Shown here: piece after piece, positions 1 through 10,339 of the stretch
Layout: every line of letters starts with the position of its first letter
How positions within the stretch are numbered: position 1 is the stretch's first letter
From: Phenylobacterium sp.
GTDB taxonomy: Bacteria > Pseudomonadota > Alphaproteobacteria > Caulobacterales > Caulobacteraceae
Assembly (NCBI RefSeq): GCF_030651185.1
Contig: NZ_JAUSCJ010000001.1
Location: 18,968 to 82,967, forward strand
DNA length: 64,000 bases
Direction of reading: 5' to 3'
Position numbers and translations under genes: made by a program
Notes under the pieces: model-generated
Told to the model about the DNA's origin: nothing
Seen by the model: the letters and a program-made list of their open reading frames with translations, nothing else
Databases searched by the model: none

Positions 1-1324
1 CCACCACGGGGAACCATCCCCCTTGGACGATGCGCAGGACGTTGGAGCCCAGAAAGACCAGGTCGATGCACAGGAAGGGAACGACCAGGGCCAGGCTGCC
101 GGCCAGGGACCAATTCCACCGCCTGCGCGCGATGACGAACAGCAGCAGGACGGTGACCACCATGGTGGCGGTGACAGCGATGCCGTAGGCCGAGGCGAGG
201 TTCGAGGAATTGCGGAACATCACGAGAAGCCAGAGCACTCCCACCATCAGGAAGCCGTTGACGGCCGGGACATAGATCTGCCCCGCGACGGTCTCGCTCG
301 TGCGCCGAATATTGATGCGGGGCAGCAGACCCAGCTGGGTGGCCTGTTGGGTCATGGAGAAGGCGCCGGTGATCACCGCTTGGCTGGCGATCACCGTGGC
401 CGCGGTCACCAGGATCATCACCGGCCAATAGACCGCCTGGGGGATCATCCGGAAGAACGGGCTCTCGGCGGCCGACGGGTCGGTCAGCACCAGGGCGCCC
501 TGGCCGAGATAGTTGAGCATCAGGCAGGGGAAGGCCACCAGCAGCCAGCCCGCGCGGATCGGCCCCTTTCCGAAGTGGCCCATGTCCGCATAGAGCGCCT
601 CGGCGCCGGTCACCACCAGGAAGACGCTGCCCAGGATAGCCAGGCCCAGCAGTCCATTCTCCGCCAGCAGGCGAACAGCATAGAGGGGGCTGAGCGCCAG
701 CAGGATTTGCGGCGCCTGGACGATGTAGATCAGGCCCAGGCCCGCCAGGACCAGGAACCAGACCAGGGTGATGGGGCCGAAGAAGCGGCCCACGGCGGCG
801 GTCCCCCGCGACTGCACGAGGAAGAGGCCCGTGAGGATAACCCCCGCGGCCGGCAAGGCGTAGGGGGCGAACAGCGGCCCCACCCCTGGGGCCAGGGCCA
901 GGCCTTCGGTGGCCGAGAGCACGGAGATGGCCGGGGTGATCAGGGCGTCGCCGTAGAATAGGGCCGCCCCGCAGACGCCCAGGATCAGCACCAGGCGCGA
1001 TCGCCGTCCCAGGGCGTTCTGAGCCAGCGCCATGAGGGCCAAGGTGCCGCCCTCCCCCTTGTTGTCGGCGCGCATGACCAGACCGGTGTACTTGATGGTG
1101 ACGATCAGCAGCAGGGCCCAGAAAATCAGGGACACCACCCCGAACACCGCCTGGTCCGTGGCGCCGTTGGCATGGGCCAGCGCCTCCTTCATGGCGTAGA
1201 GCGGGCTGGTGCCGATGTCCCCGAAAACCACCCCGACGGAGCCGAGGGTCAGCGCCCAGAAGCGCCGCCGCGCCGCGCCTGCGTCCCCTGGGGCCGCCTG
1301 GCCTGCTCCCTGCCGCGACACCAT
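1..1324 (-). CDS. kup: Kup-family potassium uptake protein (3' end outside window)
   Basis: Low-affinity K+ uptake transporter of the inner membrane, KUP/HAK/KT family. About 440 codons are visible, against roughly 630 usual for the family, so the gene runs off the left edge and its C-terminus is unseen. The ATG at 1324 is preceded by GGAGG with 6 nt spacing. The family signature SVGVVFGDIGTSPLYAMKE lies near residue 30, after a poorly conserved, Ala/Arg-rich N-terminus. Many hydrophobic segments follow, for example LVLILGVCGAALFYGDALIT. Two short hairpins lie just upstream of the start. Confidence 0.95.
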   Translation of the reverse strand, partial: MVSRQGAGQAAPGDAGAARRRFWALTLGSVGVVFGDIGTSPLYAMKEALAHANGATDQAVFGVVSLIFWALLLIVTIKYTGLVMRADNKGEGGTLALMALAQNALGRRSRLVLILGVCGAALFYGDALITPAISVLSATEGLALAPGVGPLFAPYALPAAGVILTGLFLVQSRGTAAVGRFFGPITLVWFLVLAGLGLIYIVQAPQILLALSPLYAVRLLAENGLLGLAILGSVFLVVTGAEALYADMGHFGKGPIRAGWLLVAFPCLMLNYLGQGALVLTDPSAAESPFFRMIPQAVYWPVMILVTAATVIASQAVITGAFSMTQQATQLGLLPRINIRRTSETVAGQIYVPAVNGFLMVGVLWLLVMFRNSSNLASAYGIAVTATMVVTVLLLFVIARRRWNWSLAGSLALVVPFLCIDLVFLGSNVLRIVQGGWFPVV

Positions 1325-1342
1325 ACCGACCTCCACTACTCA

Positions 1343-1378
1343 CCGTCCCTACGAGGGGACGGCGCAGGAGGTAGCGCC
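1343..1378 (-). promoter_or_regulatory. two short overlapping hairpins in the kup leader
   Basis: A 7-bp perfect stem (1343-1349 with 1356-1362) and a 5-bp stem (1361-1365 with 1374-1378) lie just upstream of the kup ribosome-binding site. They share two bases, so they could be alternative folds. I do not recognise a known riboswitch. They may be only GC-rich chance structure. Confidence 0.25.
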
Positions 1379-1449
1379 GAGCGGCGTTGCGGTTCGATGC
1401 GGGATCAGGGGCCAGGACGTAAGGGCCGCGTAAAGATCGGCCGGCGGCC

Positions 1450-3965
<2,516 letters not shown>

Positions 3966-4131
3966 CGCCCGGAATCGCCGCCCCCACGGAAAGCGCGACC
4001 CTAGGCGGCGAGTCCTTGCGCGCAGGTTTACGAAATTCAACCTTTGGGACGTGGTAACGCTGATGTTGCGCCGGCCAGAGGCGGCATTCCGTAGGGCGCG
4101 ACGGCGCGCGTCCGCAACCAGAGCGGTAGCG

Positions 4132-5356
4132 TCAGGGCGCATCATCCAGGGCCAGAGATAGCGGCGGGGCCACCTCCTCCAGGGACTTTCGCTCGGCATT
4201 GATGCCCAGGAACTGCTCGACGATGGCGGCGAAGATCATCAGGCCGCCCCCCAGCAGGTAGCCCCAGAGAATCTGGTGACGCTCGCCGCTGTCGATCAGG
4301 GCGCCGAACAGAGCCGGCCCGCCGACCCCGCCCAGCAGGGTGCCGAAGGCGTAGAACAGCGAGATGGTCACCGCCCGCACCTCCAGGGGGAAGCTCTCTC
4401 CGACCGTGAGATAGGCCGCGCTGGCGCCGGCGGAGGCGAAGAAGAAGATCACGGTCCAGGCCGCTGTCTGCTGGACCGCCGACAGCATCCCCTGGGCGAA
4501 CATCCAGCCCGTGATGCACATCAGCACGCCGGCCAGGCCGTAGGTGGCGCTGATCATCACCTTGCGGCCCAGGCTGTCGAACAGGTGCCCCAGCAGCAGC
4601 GGCCCCATGAAGTTGCCCGCCGCGAAGGGCAACATGAACCAGCCGATGGAGGCCGGAGCAATGCCGTAGAAGCGGGTGAGGATCAGGGCTTAGGTGAAGA
4701 AGATGGCGTTGTAGCAGAAGGCCTGGGTGGCCATCAGCACGACCCCTAGCGCCGTCCCTTGGGATAGCGGCGGAACAGCATGCGGCCGATGTCGAGCCAG
4801 GACGTGCGGTGGCCGCTCAGCAGACGCAGGTGCGGCGCATCGGGGACCGGCGGCAGGGGCTGGCCGGTGTCGCGGGCCACGCGGGTCTCGATCTCCTCGA
4901 TGATCGCCTCGGCCTCCTCCGGGCGGCCATGGGTCATCAGCCAACGGGGGCTCTCGGGGATATAGCGACGGACCCAGATGATGATGAGGGCCAGAAGGCC
5001 GCCGATGATGAAGGCCGCCCGCCAGCCCCATTCCTGCGGGACCAGGTTCGGATCGAGCACGATGTTCGAACCGACGGCGCCAAGGGCGGCGCGCCCAGCA
5101 CCGCGCCGAGAATGTAGGCGCTGCCGGTCAGGCCGACCTGGCTGGCGGTGAATCCCAGTCCGGAGGGGCTGGCGATGGCAGGCGAAAGCCGGCCCACCAG
5201 GGTGACCTCCAGCCCATCCAGGATCCAGGTGACCCCCAGCGCGAAGACCACCAGCCAGTGGAACCGGCTCCAGGGCAGCCGGTCCAGGCGTGCGGGCACG
5301 TTGGTGCTAAAGGTGGTTGTCAAATTGGAGCTCTTCCCCGGCGTATCGGAGCCCAA
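4132..5356 (-). pseudogene. degraded MFS (sugar-transporter-like) permease
   Basis: Pieces of one major facilitator superfamily transporter lie in three reading states. The N-terminus (WSRFHWLVVFALGVTWILDG to GSAYILGAVLGA) is in one frame. Near 5085-5110 the sequence jumps to a frame reading LDPNLVPQEWGWRAAFIIGG and PESPRWLMTHGRPEEAE, without the helices 2-4 expected between, so roughly 90-100 codons are missing. A further frame change lies near 4750-4758 (RRYPKG to LGVVLMATQAF). An in-frame TAA interrupts NAIFFT/ALILTRFYG near 4691. The last 167 codons, from 4635, are open. With a deletion, a frameshift and a nonsense codon, this is almost certainly non-functional. Confidence 0.88.
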
Positions 5357-5408
5357 CGCGCTACGGCCGACCTTGGTTCCCTGGCCTTGACTGGGCTATG
5401 CCTCACCC

Positions 5409-5639
5409 ATGGCCAGCGAGATCATCGTCGACGCGCGCGGACACCACTGCCCGGTTCCCACCCTCCGGCTGCGCCGAGCGTTGGAGGACGCCGCGCCGGG
5501 GGCTCAGGTGCGGCTCTATGCCGACGACCCCATGGCGCGGATCGACGTGCCGCACTTCGCGGCCCAAGGCGGTTTCGAGGTCGTGGAACGGGCCGAGGAC
5601 GGCGGCGTCCTCAGCTTTCTGATCCGGAAACCAGCTTAG
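5409..5639 (+). CDS. tusA: TusA-family sulfurtransferase
   Basis: Small 76-residue sulfur-carrier protein of the TusA/SirA/YedF family, which passes persulfide sulfur to acceptors such as the tRNA 2-thiouridine machinery. The motif CPVPTLRLRRAL begins with Cys14, the expected persulfide-carrying residue. Length fits the family. No clear Shine-Dalgarno is visible. Its 3' end overlaps the convergent BrkB-family gene by about 29 bp. A related carrier role in molybdenum or selenium metabolism is possible. Confidence 0.85.
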   Translation: MASEIIVDARGHHCPVPTLRLRRALEDAAPGAQVRLYADDPMARIDVPHFAAQGGFEVVERAEDGGVLSFLIRKPA

Positions 5640-6573
5640 CCTTCTCGCCGCGAAGATCGGCCAGCAGGTTCGGCTGCCGCGCCAGCCGGTGCTCCACCAT
5701 GGCCAGTTCGATCTCGGTGGCCAAGGCCCCGCCGAAGAAGATCGCGTTCACCGTCCAGGAAAGCCAGATGAGGAACACCACGACGGCGGCCACGGAGCCG
5801 TAGGTCGCGCCCAGGTGGACGATCTGCTCCACATAGAAGGCGCTGGCCCAGGACATGAACAGGCACAGCAGGGCCGCGGCCATGCCGCCGGTGATCGACG
5901 CCTTCCAGGCCACCGGGCGGCTGGACATGGCGAAGCGATAAATCAGGCTCATGGCCAGCGTGATGCCAAAGCTGGCCCAGGTCCATTCGCTGAACAGCCA
6001 GGGCGCGCCGGCCAATGGTTTCAGATCCAGGACGGCGGCGACGAAGCGCAGATAAAAGAAGATCGCCGACAGGAAGCCCAGCAGCACGAAGGCGGCGATC
6101 AGCACCAGCAGGGCCATGATGTTGAAACCCACGAACCCGCGTGGCGTGTCGTCATCGTGGATGAAGGAGAGCCCCGCCAACAGGGCCTTGAATCCCCGGT
6201 GCGCGGCATAGGACCCGATGACCAGGGCCACGCCGCTCTGGGCCGAGACCGCCTCGAGGGGCGCATGGGCCAGGCGGGTCAGCTCGTTTTCGAACAGGCT
6301 GCGCGCCACCGGCGGCATCAGATGGGCCAAGGCCTCCGCCTGGCTGGCCGCCTGGCTGGCGTCGGCGAAGAAGCTGTAGATCCCGACCATGATGGCGAGG
6401 CCCGGGAACACCGCCAGCAGGACGAAGAAGGAAACACCGCCGACATAAAGCATCACATCGCGGCCCCAGAGCCTCGTGAGCGCCTTGGCATTGACCGCCA
6501 GGGTTCGCCGCACCCAGTGCAGCGGATCCCAATCGACGTCTCGCAAACGCTGAATCTGGCCCCTGATCGACAT
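5611..6573 (-). CDS. YihY/BrkB-family inner-membrane protein
   Basis: Predicted 320-residue polytopic membrane protein of the YihY/virulence factor BrkB family, whose biochemical role is not settled. About six hydrophobic segments are visible, including VMLYVGGVSFFVLLAVFPGL (a typical first helix), MALLVLIAAFVLLGFLSAIF and the C-terminal SVAAVVVFLIWLSWTVNAIF. I chose the ATG at 6573 because the sequence upstream in this frame is unlike a protein N-terminus and the conserved part begins with MSIRGQIQRLRDVDW. It overlaps tusA at the 3' end. Confidence 0.88.
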   Translation of the reverse strand: MSIRGQIQRLRDVDWDPLHWVRRTLAVNAKALTRLWGRDVMLYVGGVSFFVLLAVFPGLAIMVGIYSFFADASQAASQAEALAHLMPPVARSLFENELTRLAHAPLEAVSAQSGVALVIGSYAAHRGFKALLAGLSFIHDDDTPRGFVGFNIMALLVLIAAFVLLGFLSAIFFYLRFVAAVLDLKPLAGAPWLFSEWTWASFGITLAMSLIYRFAMSSRPVAWKASITGGMAAALLCLFMSWASAFYVEQIVHLGATYGSVAAVVVFLIWLSWTVNAIFFGGALATEIELAMVEHRLARQPNLLADLRGEKAKLVSGSES

Positions 6574-6635
6574 CGGGCGGAAGGTGATGAAGGCGGGGCG
6601 ATTAGGCAAGCCGCGATCTTGCCGTAAGCGGAAAC

Positions 6636-6745
6636 CGAAAACGGCGCGCCACCGGGAGGGGTGGCGCGCCGTCGATGGGCGTGTCGTACCATCGGGGCGG
6701 GCCGCCGCCCGAGGGACGGGAATGGACAGCGACCAACCTGGGGGT
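6636..6745 (-). ncRNA. candidate small RNA between brkB and pstS
   Basis: On the minus strand a GTTC-N7-GTTC repeat (6779-6765) and a weak TAATCT -10-like hexamer (about 6751-6746) are followed by about 75 nt with no convincing ORF. Then comes a perfect 13-bp hairpin ending in TTTT. A transcript of about 100 nt from here would stop before the brkB start at 6573. No homology to a known RNA family is recognised. This is inferred from layout only. Confidence 0.25.
6638..6672 (-). terminator. strong intrinsic-terminator-like hairpin upstream of brkB
   Basis: A perfect 13-bp stem (6641-6653 with 6660-6672) with a 6-nt loop. On the minus strand it is followed by TTTT, so its polarity fits a minus-strand transcript that ends before brkB. 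No annotated minus-strand gene lies immediately upstream of it, which is why it stands out. Confidence 0.6.
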
Positions 6746-6764
6746 AGATTACGAATCGGCGGCT

Positions 6765-6779
6765 GAACCCAGACTGAAC
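6765..6779 (-). promoter_or_regulatory. GTTC-N7-GTTC repeat (LexA-box-like)
   Basis: Exact 11-bp-spaced direct repeat. Read on the minus strand it is GTTC, seven bases, GTTC, which is the SOS box form described for LexA of alphaproteobacteria. The longer repeat unit is GTTCAG. It sits between brkB and pstS, neither a known SOS gene. An OmpR-type regulator, which also binds 11-bp repeats, is an alternative reader. Confidence 0.35.
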
Positions 6780-6808
6780 ACCGCTCATGGAACGCGTTCA
6801 CCTGGAAA

Positions 6809-6826
6809 CCGTCACGCGACTGTCGC
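6809..6826 (+). promoter_or_regulatory. PhoB-box-like direct repeat upstream of pstS
   Basis: CCGTCAC, four bases, CTGTCGC: two 7-mers in direct repeat at 11-bp spacing. Each differs from the PhoB half-site CTGTCAY by one base. The repeat lies about 93 bp upstream of the start of a phosphate-binding lipoprotein gene, which is the expected context. Confidence 0.5.
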
Positions 6827-6918
6827 AGAACCTTCAAGAACCAGTGGTAGCTCCGCGACTGAGCTCGAACGGCGCCGTCCAGCGGCCGCCCCGCCCCTCG
6901 AAGCACAGGATCCAACTC

Positions 6919-7989
6919 ATGAAGAGCGCCCTCTACCTCGCCGCCGGCGCGGCCCTCGTCCTCAGCGCCTGCGGTGAGACGACCGCCACCAAGCCGCCGT
7001 CCGGCGGCGGCGGCAACCGCGCCCAGGTCTGGGCCGCAGGCTCCTCCACCGTCTTCCCCTTCGCCACCCGCGTGGCCGAGAACGTCGCCCGCAGCACCGG
7101 CGGCAAGCCCGCCCGGGTCGAATCGCTGGGCACCGGCGGCGGCTTCAAGCTGTTCTGCGGCGGAGCCAGCTCGCAGTATCCCGACGTCGCCACGGCCTCA
7201 CGGCCGATCAAGAAATCCGAATTTGAGAAATGCGTGGCGGCCGGCGTCACCGACATCATCGAGATCAAGATCGGCTTTGACGGCATCGTCGTGGCCAATG
7301 ACAAGAAGGGTCCGAGCTTCGACCTGCACCGCGAGCAGCTCTACAAGGCGCTCGCCGCCGAACTTCCCGCGGGCGGCGCCTTCGCCCCCAACACCACCAA
7401 GACCTGGGCCCAGGTCGCGCCGGGCCTGCCCGCCGAACAGATCCTGGTCTATGGCCCGCCGCCCACCTCGGGCACCCGCGACGCCTTCATCGAATTGGCC
7501 ATGGAAAAGGGCGCCGAGAAGGACCCGACCATGGCGGCCCTGAAGAAGTCCGACGAGGAGGCCTTCAAGGCCAAGAGCCACACCATCCGCTCCGACGGCG
7601 CCTGGGTCGATTCCGGCGAAAACGACAACGCCATCGTCCAGACCCTGGAGAAGACGCCTCACTCGATCGGCGTGTTCGGCTACTCGTTCCTTGAGAACAA
7701 CATGGACAAGGTGAAGGCCGCCAAGATCGAAGGCGTCGCTCCCACCTTCGACACCATCTCCAGCGGAGCCTACCCGCTCTCGCGGTCGCTCTTCATCTAC
7801 GTGAAGAAGGCCAATGTCGGCGTGACCCCAGGCCTGCGTGAATTCCTCGACGGCTTCGTCTCCGACGCCGCCACCGGCAAGGGCGGCTACCTGCAGTCCC
7901 GCGGACTGATCCCGCTGCCGGAAGCCGAGCACAAGGCCCAACAGGCCTCCGTAAAGGCCCTGAACGTGATGTCGGCGCCGGCGTCGTAA
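6919..7989 (+). CDS. pstS: PstS-family phosphate-binding lipoprotein
   Basis: Predicted 356-residue periplasmic, membrane-anchored solute-binding protein of the PstS type, which captures inorganic phosphate for a PstSCAB ABC importer. The N-terminus has a lipoprotein signal with lipobox LSAC near residue 19. The N-terminal fold begins VWAAGSSTVFPFATRVAENV, and the phosphate-loop-like GTGGGFKLFCGG and the later SGTRDAF are typical. The ATG at 6919 follows AGGA. No pstC, pstA, pstB or phoU lies nearby, so the permease must be elsewhere. The PhoB-box-like repeat upstream supports phosphate-starvation control. Confidence 0.85.
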   Translation: MKSALYLAAGAALVLSACGETTATKPPSGGGGNRAQVWAAGSSTVFPFATRVAENVARSTGGKPARVESLGTGGGFKLFCGGASSQYPDVATASRPIKKSEFEKCVAAGVTDIIEIKIGFDGIVVANDKKGPSFDLHREQLYKALAAELPAGGAFAPNTTKTWAQVAPGLPAEQILVYGPPPTSGTRDAFIELAMEKGAEKDPTMAALKKSDEEAFKAKSHTIRSDGAWVDSGENDNAIVQTLEKTPHSIGVFGYSFLENNMDKVKAAKIEGVAPTFDTISSGAYPLSRSLFIYVKKANVGVTPGLREFLDGFVSDAATGKGGYLQSRGLIPLPEAEHKAQQASVKALNVMSAPAS

Positions 7990-7999
7990 GCCAACGCCT

Positions 8000-8038
8000 C
8001 GTCATCCCGGACGGCCGAGCGGCCGATCCGGGATGACG
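8000..8038. terminator. perfect inverted repeat between convergent genes
   Basis: Perfect 12-bp arms, 8000-8011 and 8027-8038, around a 15-nt loop, placed 10 bp after the pstS stop and 9 bp before the convergent CoA-transferase stop. There is no T-tract. The core GTCATCCCGG recalls dispersed intergenic palindromes of alphaproteobacteria. It probably acts as a bidirectional transcript end. Confidence 0.5.
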
Positions 8039-8046
8039 TCTGGGGT

Positions 8047-9180
8047 CTAGCCGTTCAACGCCCCCGCCGCCTTCAGCGCGTCGATCTCCGCGCCGGAGAA
8101 GCCCCAGTCCGTGAGCGCCTCAGTGTCGTGGGCGCCGATGGCGGGGGGCGGCCCCTGGATGGCGCCGGGCGTGGCCGAGAAGCGCGGCGCGGGGGCCGGC
8201 TGGGTGACCCCCGCCACCTCCACGAAGGTCTGCCGGGCCACATTGTGCGCGTGCCTGGGCGCCTCATCCAGATCCAGGACCGGGGCGAAGCAGACATCGG
8301 TGCCGCCCATGATCGCCGACCATTCGTCCTGGGTCTTCTTGCCGATCACCTCGGCCAGCTTGTCGCGCAGGCTGTCCCATTCGCCGCGGTTCATCTGGGC
8401 CGCGAATGCGGGGTCAGTAATGCCCGTCTTTTCAAGCAGTAGCGCGTAGAACTGCGGCTCAATGGAGCCGATGGAAATCCACTTGCCGTCCGAGCATTGG
8501 TAGGTGTCGTAGAAGTGGGCGCCACCGTCGAGCATGTTGGCGCGGCGGTCGTTGCTCCAGATGCCGCTGGCCTTCATTCCATAGAACATGGCCATCAGGG
8601 AGGCCGCGCCGTCGCTCATGGCGGCGTCGATCACCTGGCCCGTGCCGGTCTCGCGCGCGCTGATGATTCCCGCCATCAAGCCGAAGGCGAGGTAGAGCGC
8701 TCCGCCTCCGAAATCCCCCACCAGGTTCAGCGGCGGCACCGGCTTGTCCTTGGTTCCGATCGCGTGGAGCGCGCCGCTGATGGCGATGTAGTTCATGTCA
8801 TGGCCGGCGGCGTTGGCGTAGGGGCCGGTCTGGCCCCAGCCGGTCATGCGGCCGTAGACCAGCTTGGGATTGCGTTTCAGCGCCACCTCGGGACCCAGGC
8901 CCAGGCGCTCCATGACGCCGGGGCGGAAGCCCTCGAACACCGCGTCGGCGCCCTCCATCAACTTCAGGCAGGTCTCGATGGCCTGGGGGTTCTTGAGGTC
9001 CAGGCCGACGGAGCGACGGCCGCGGGCGCTGACATTGGCCGGCGAGGCGCCCCCGGACCCCTTGCGGTCGATACGCACCACATCGGCGCCCAGGTCCGAC
9101 AGCAGCATGCCGCAGAAGGGGCCGGGCCCGATTCCGGCGAACTCGATGATCTTCAGTCCGGTCAGCGGTCCCTGGCGCAT
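8047..9180 (-). CDS. CaiB/BaiF-family CoA-transferase (class III)
   Basis: 377-residue enzyme of the family III CoA-transferases, which includes alpha-methylacyl-CoA racemase, formyl-CoA transferase and carnitine CoA-transferase. Visible marks are the N-terminal [20 protein letters not shown], the VVRIDRKG turn, the [15 protein letters not shown] loop and [11 protein letters not shown], which contains the catalytic-position Asp. The racemase-like [19 protein letters not shown] favours alpha-methylacyl-CoA racemase, but the substrate cannot be fixed from sequence. The ATG at 9180 has GGGAG at 8 nt; a TTG five codons upstream is less likely. Confidence 0.88.
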   Translation of the reverse strand: MRQGPLTGLKIIEFAGIGPGPFCGMLLSDLGADVVRIDRKGSGGASPANVSARGRRSVGLDLKNPQAIETCLKLMEGADAVFEGFRPGVMERLGLGPEVALKRNPKLVYGRMTGWGQTGPYANAAGHDMNYIAISGALHAIGTKDKPVPPLNLVGDFGGGALYLAFGLMAGIISARETGTGQVIDAAMSDGAASLMAMFYGMKASGIWSNDRRANMLDGGAHFYDTYQCSDGKWISIGSIEPQFYALLLEKTGITDPAFAAQMNRGEWDSLRDKLAEVIGKKTQDEWSAIMGGTDVCFAPVLDLDEAPRHAHNVARQTFVEVAGVTQPAPAPRFSATPGAIQGPPPAIGAHDTEALTDWGFSGAEIDALKAAGALNG

Positions 9181-9274
9181 CGTCTCAACTCCCAATCGAT
9201 TTTGCGGCAGCTTAGCGCCAATGACGTGCGGTCAGCCAAGGGGACGTGATCACGCCGCTCCGTCATCACAAAAC

Positions 9275-9411
9275 CCGTCATCCTAGGCCTTGTGCCTAGG
9301 ACCCCTTTGTCAGCGTTGCTGAGCGGCAGGATGTAGCGGTGAGGCGCCGCGTGACGCCCGGCATCTTAGCAGCGGCGCGAGGGGGCCTAGGCACAAGGCC
9401 TAGGATGACGG
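9275..9411. repeat. 137-bp nested palindromic element
   Basis: Two 31-bp arms, 9275-9305 and 9381-9411, are inverted copies matching at 30 of 31 positions, with a 75-bp spacer that itself shows partial complementarity at its ends. Each arm contains its own hairpin (CCTAGGC, 5 nt, GCCTAGG). This has the look of a small dispersed palindromic or MITE-like element. It lies between a gene start and the 3' end of the next gene. Confidence 0.8.
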
Positions 9412-9433
9412 AGGCGGTGGAATGTCGCGGCCC

Positions 9434-10210
9434 CTATCCCCCACCCGGCAGCGACTGACCGTCGTCGATGGTGATCAGGGTCCCGGCGATGGCCCGCGCG
9501 GCGGGGCCGCACAGCATCATGAAGGCCGCGTCGAGGTCGCTGGCTTCCATCAGGCGTCGACGAGGGAAGCCCTTGAGCTGCTTCTGGCCGCCCTCGGTGC
9601 CCCACCAGAAGCTGTTGATGTCGGTGTCGATATAGCCGGGCGCGAGCGCGTTGACGGCGATCCCGCGCCGCGACCATTCGCGGGCCAGACTCTTGGTCAG
9701 CATGGCGACCGAGGCCTTCGACGCATTGTAGGCCGCCAGACCCGGCAGCACCGTATGGCTGGCGATGGAGGCGATGTTGACGATCCGGGCCTGGCCGCCG
9801 TCGGCCGTCCCGTTGGCGAACATCAACCTGGCGGCCGCCTGGGCCGCGAAGAACACCCCGCGCACATTGACGTCGAAGGTGCGATCCCAATCCTCGATGG
9901 AGAGGTCCAGCGCCAGCCCCTCCCCGCCGACACCGGCGTTGTCCACCAGGATGGACACCGGTCCCAGCCCCGCCTCGATCTCGGCGAAGGCGGGCGCGAT
10001 GGTGGAAGCGTCGGCGACGTCCAGGCGCATGGCCATGGCGCGGCCGCCTGAGCCGGCGATCTCACCGGCCAGGGCCTCCACCATGTCCAGCCGACGGGCG
10101 GTCAGGGCCACCGCCGCGCCAGCCCCGGCCAGCAGCCTGGCGAAGTGGGTTCCCAGGCCCCCGGAGGCCCCGGTGATGATGGCCGTCTGGCCCGAAAGCG
10201 GCTTGTCCAT
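9434..10210 (-). CDS. SDR-family NAD(P)-dependent oxidoreductase
   Basis: Classical short-chain dehydrogenase/reductase of 258 residues. Dinucleotide-binding TGASGGLGTHFARLL is at the N-terminus, followed by the structural LVDNAG, the active-site Ser in NIASIASHT, and the YNASK catalytic Tyr-Lys pair. The C-terminal PGYIDTDIN is also typical. The substrate is unknown. I chose the ATG at 10210 (GGAG at 7 nt) over an upstream GTG at 10225. It is divergent from popA and its promoter must lie in the 129-bp gap. Confidence 0.9.
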   Translation of the reverse strand: MDKPLSGQTAIITGASGGLGTHFARLLAGAGAAVALTARRLDMVEALAGEIAGSGGRAMAMRLDVADASTIAPAFAEIEAGLGPVSILVDNAGVGGEGLALDLSIEDWDRTFDVNVRGVFFAAQAAARLMFANGTADGGQARIVNIASIASHTVLPGLAAYNASKASVAMLTKSLAREWSRRGIAVNALAPGYIDTDINSFWWGTEGGQKQLKGFPRRRLMEASDLDAAFMMLCGPAARAIAGTLITIDDGQSLPGGG

Positions 10211-10339
10211 GGCAATGCTCCACACCCATGACCTGCGCGTCCCTGTCGCGGTCGCGCACCTCTGTATATTCTGCCTTGTGGCCGATTCCCGCCTATAAGC
10301 AGCAGGGTCGGCAATCTTGTTGTTTCAAGGGTTTGAGGA

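Noticed and set aside
23..961. 312-codon open frame on the plus strand at the window start
   Set aside because: It is antisense to kup, which has family motifs and a proper ribosome-binding site.
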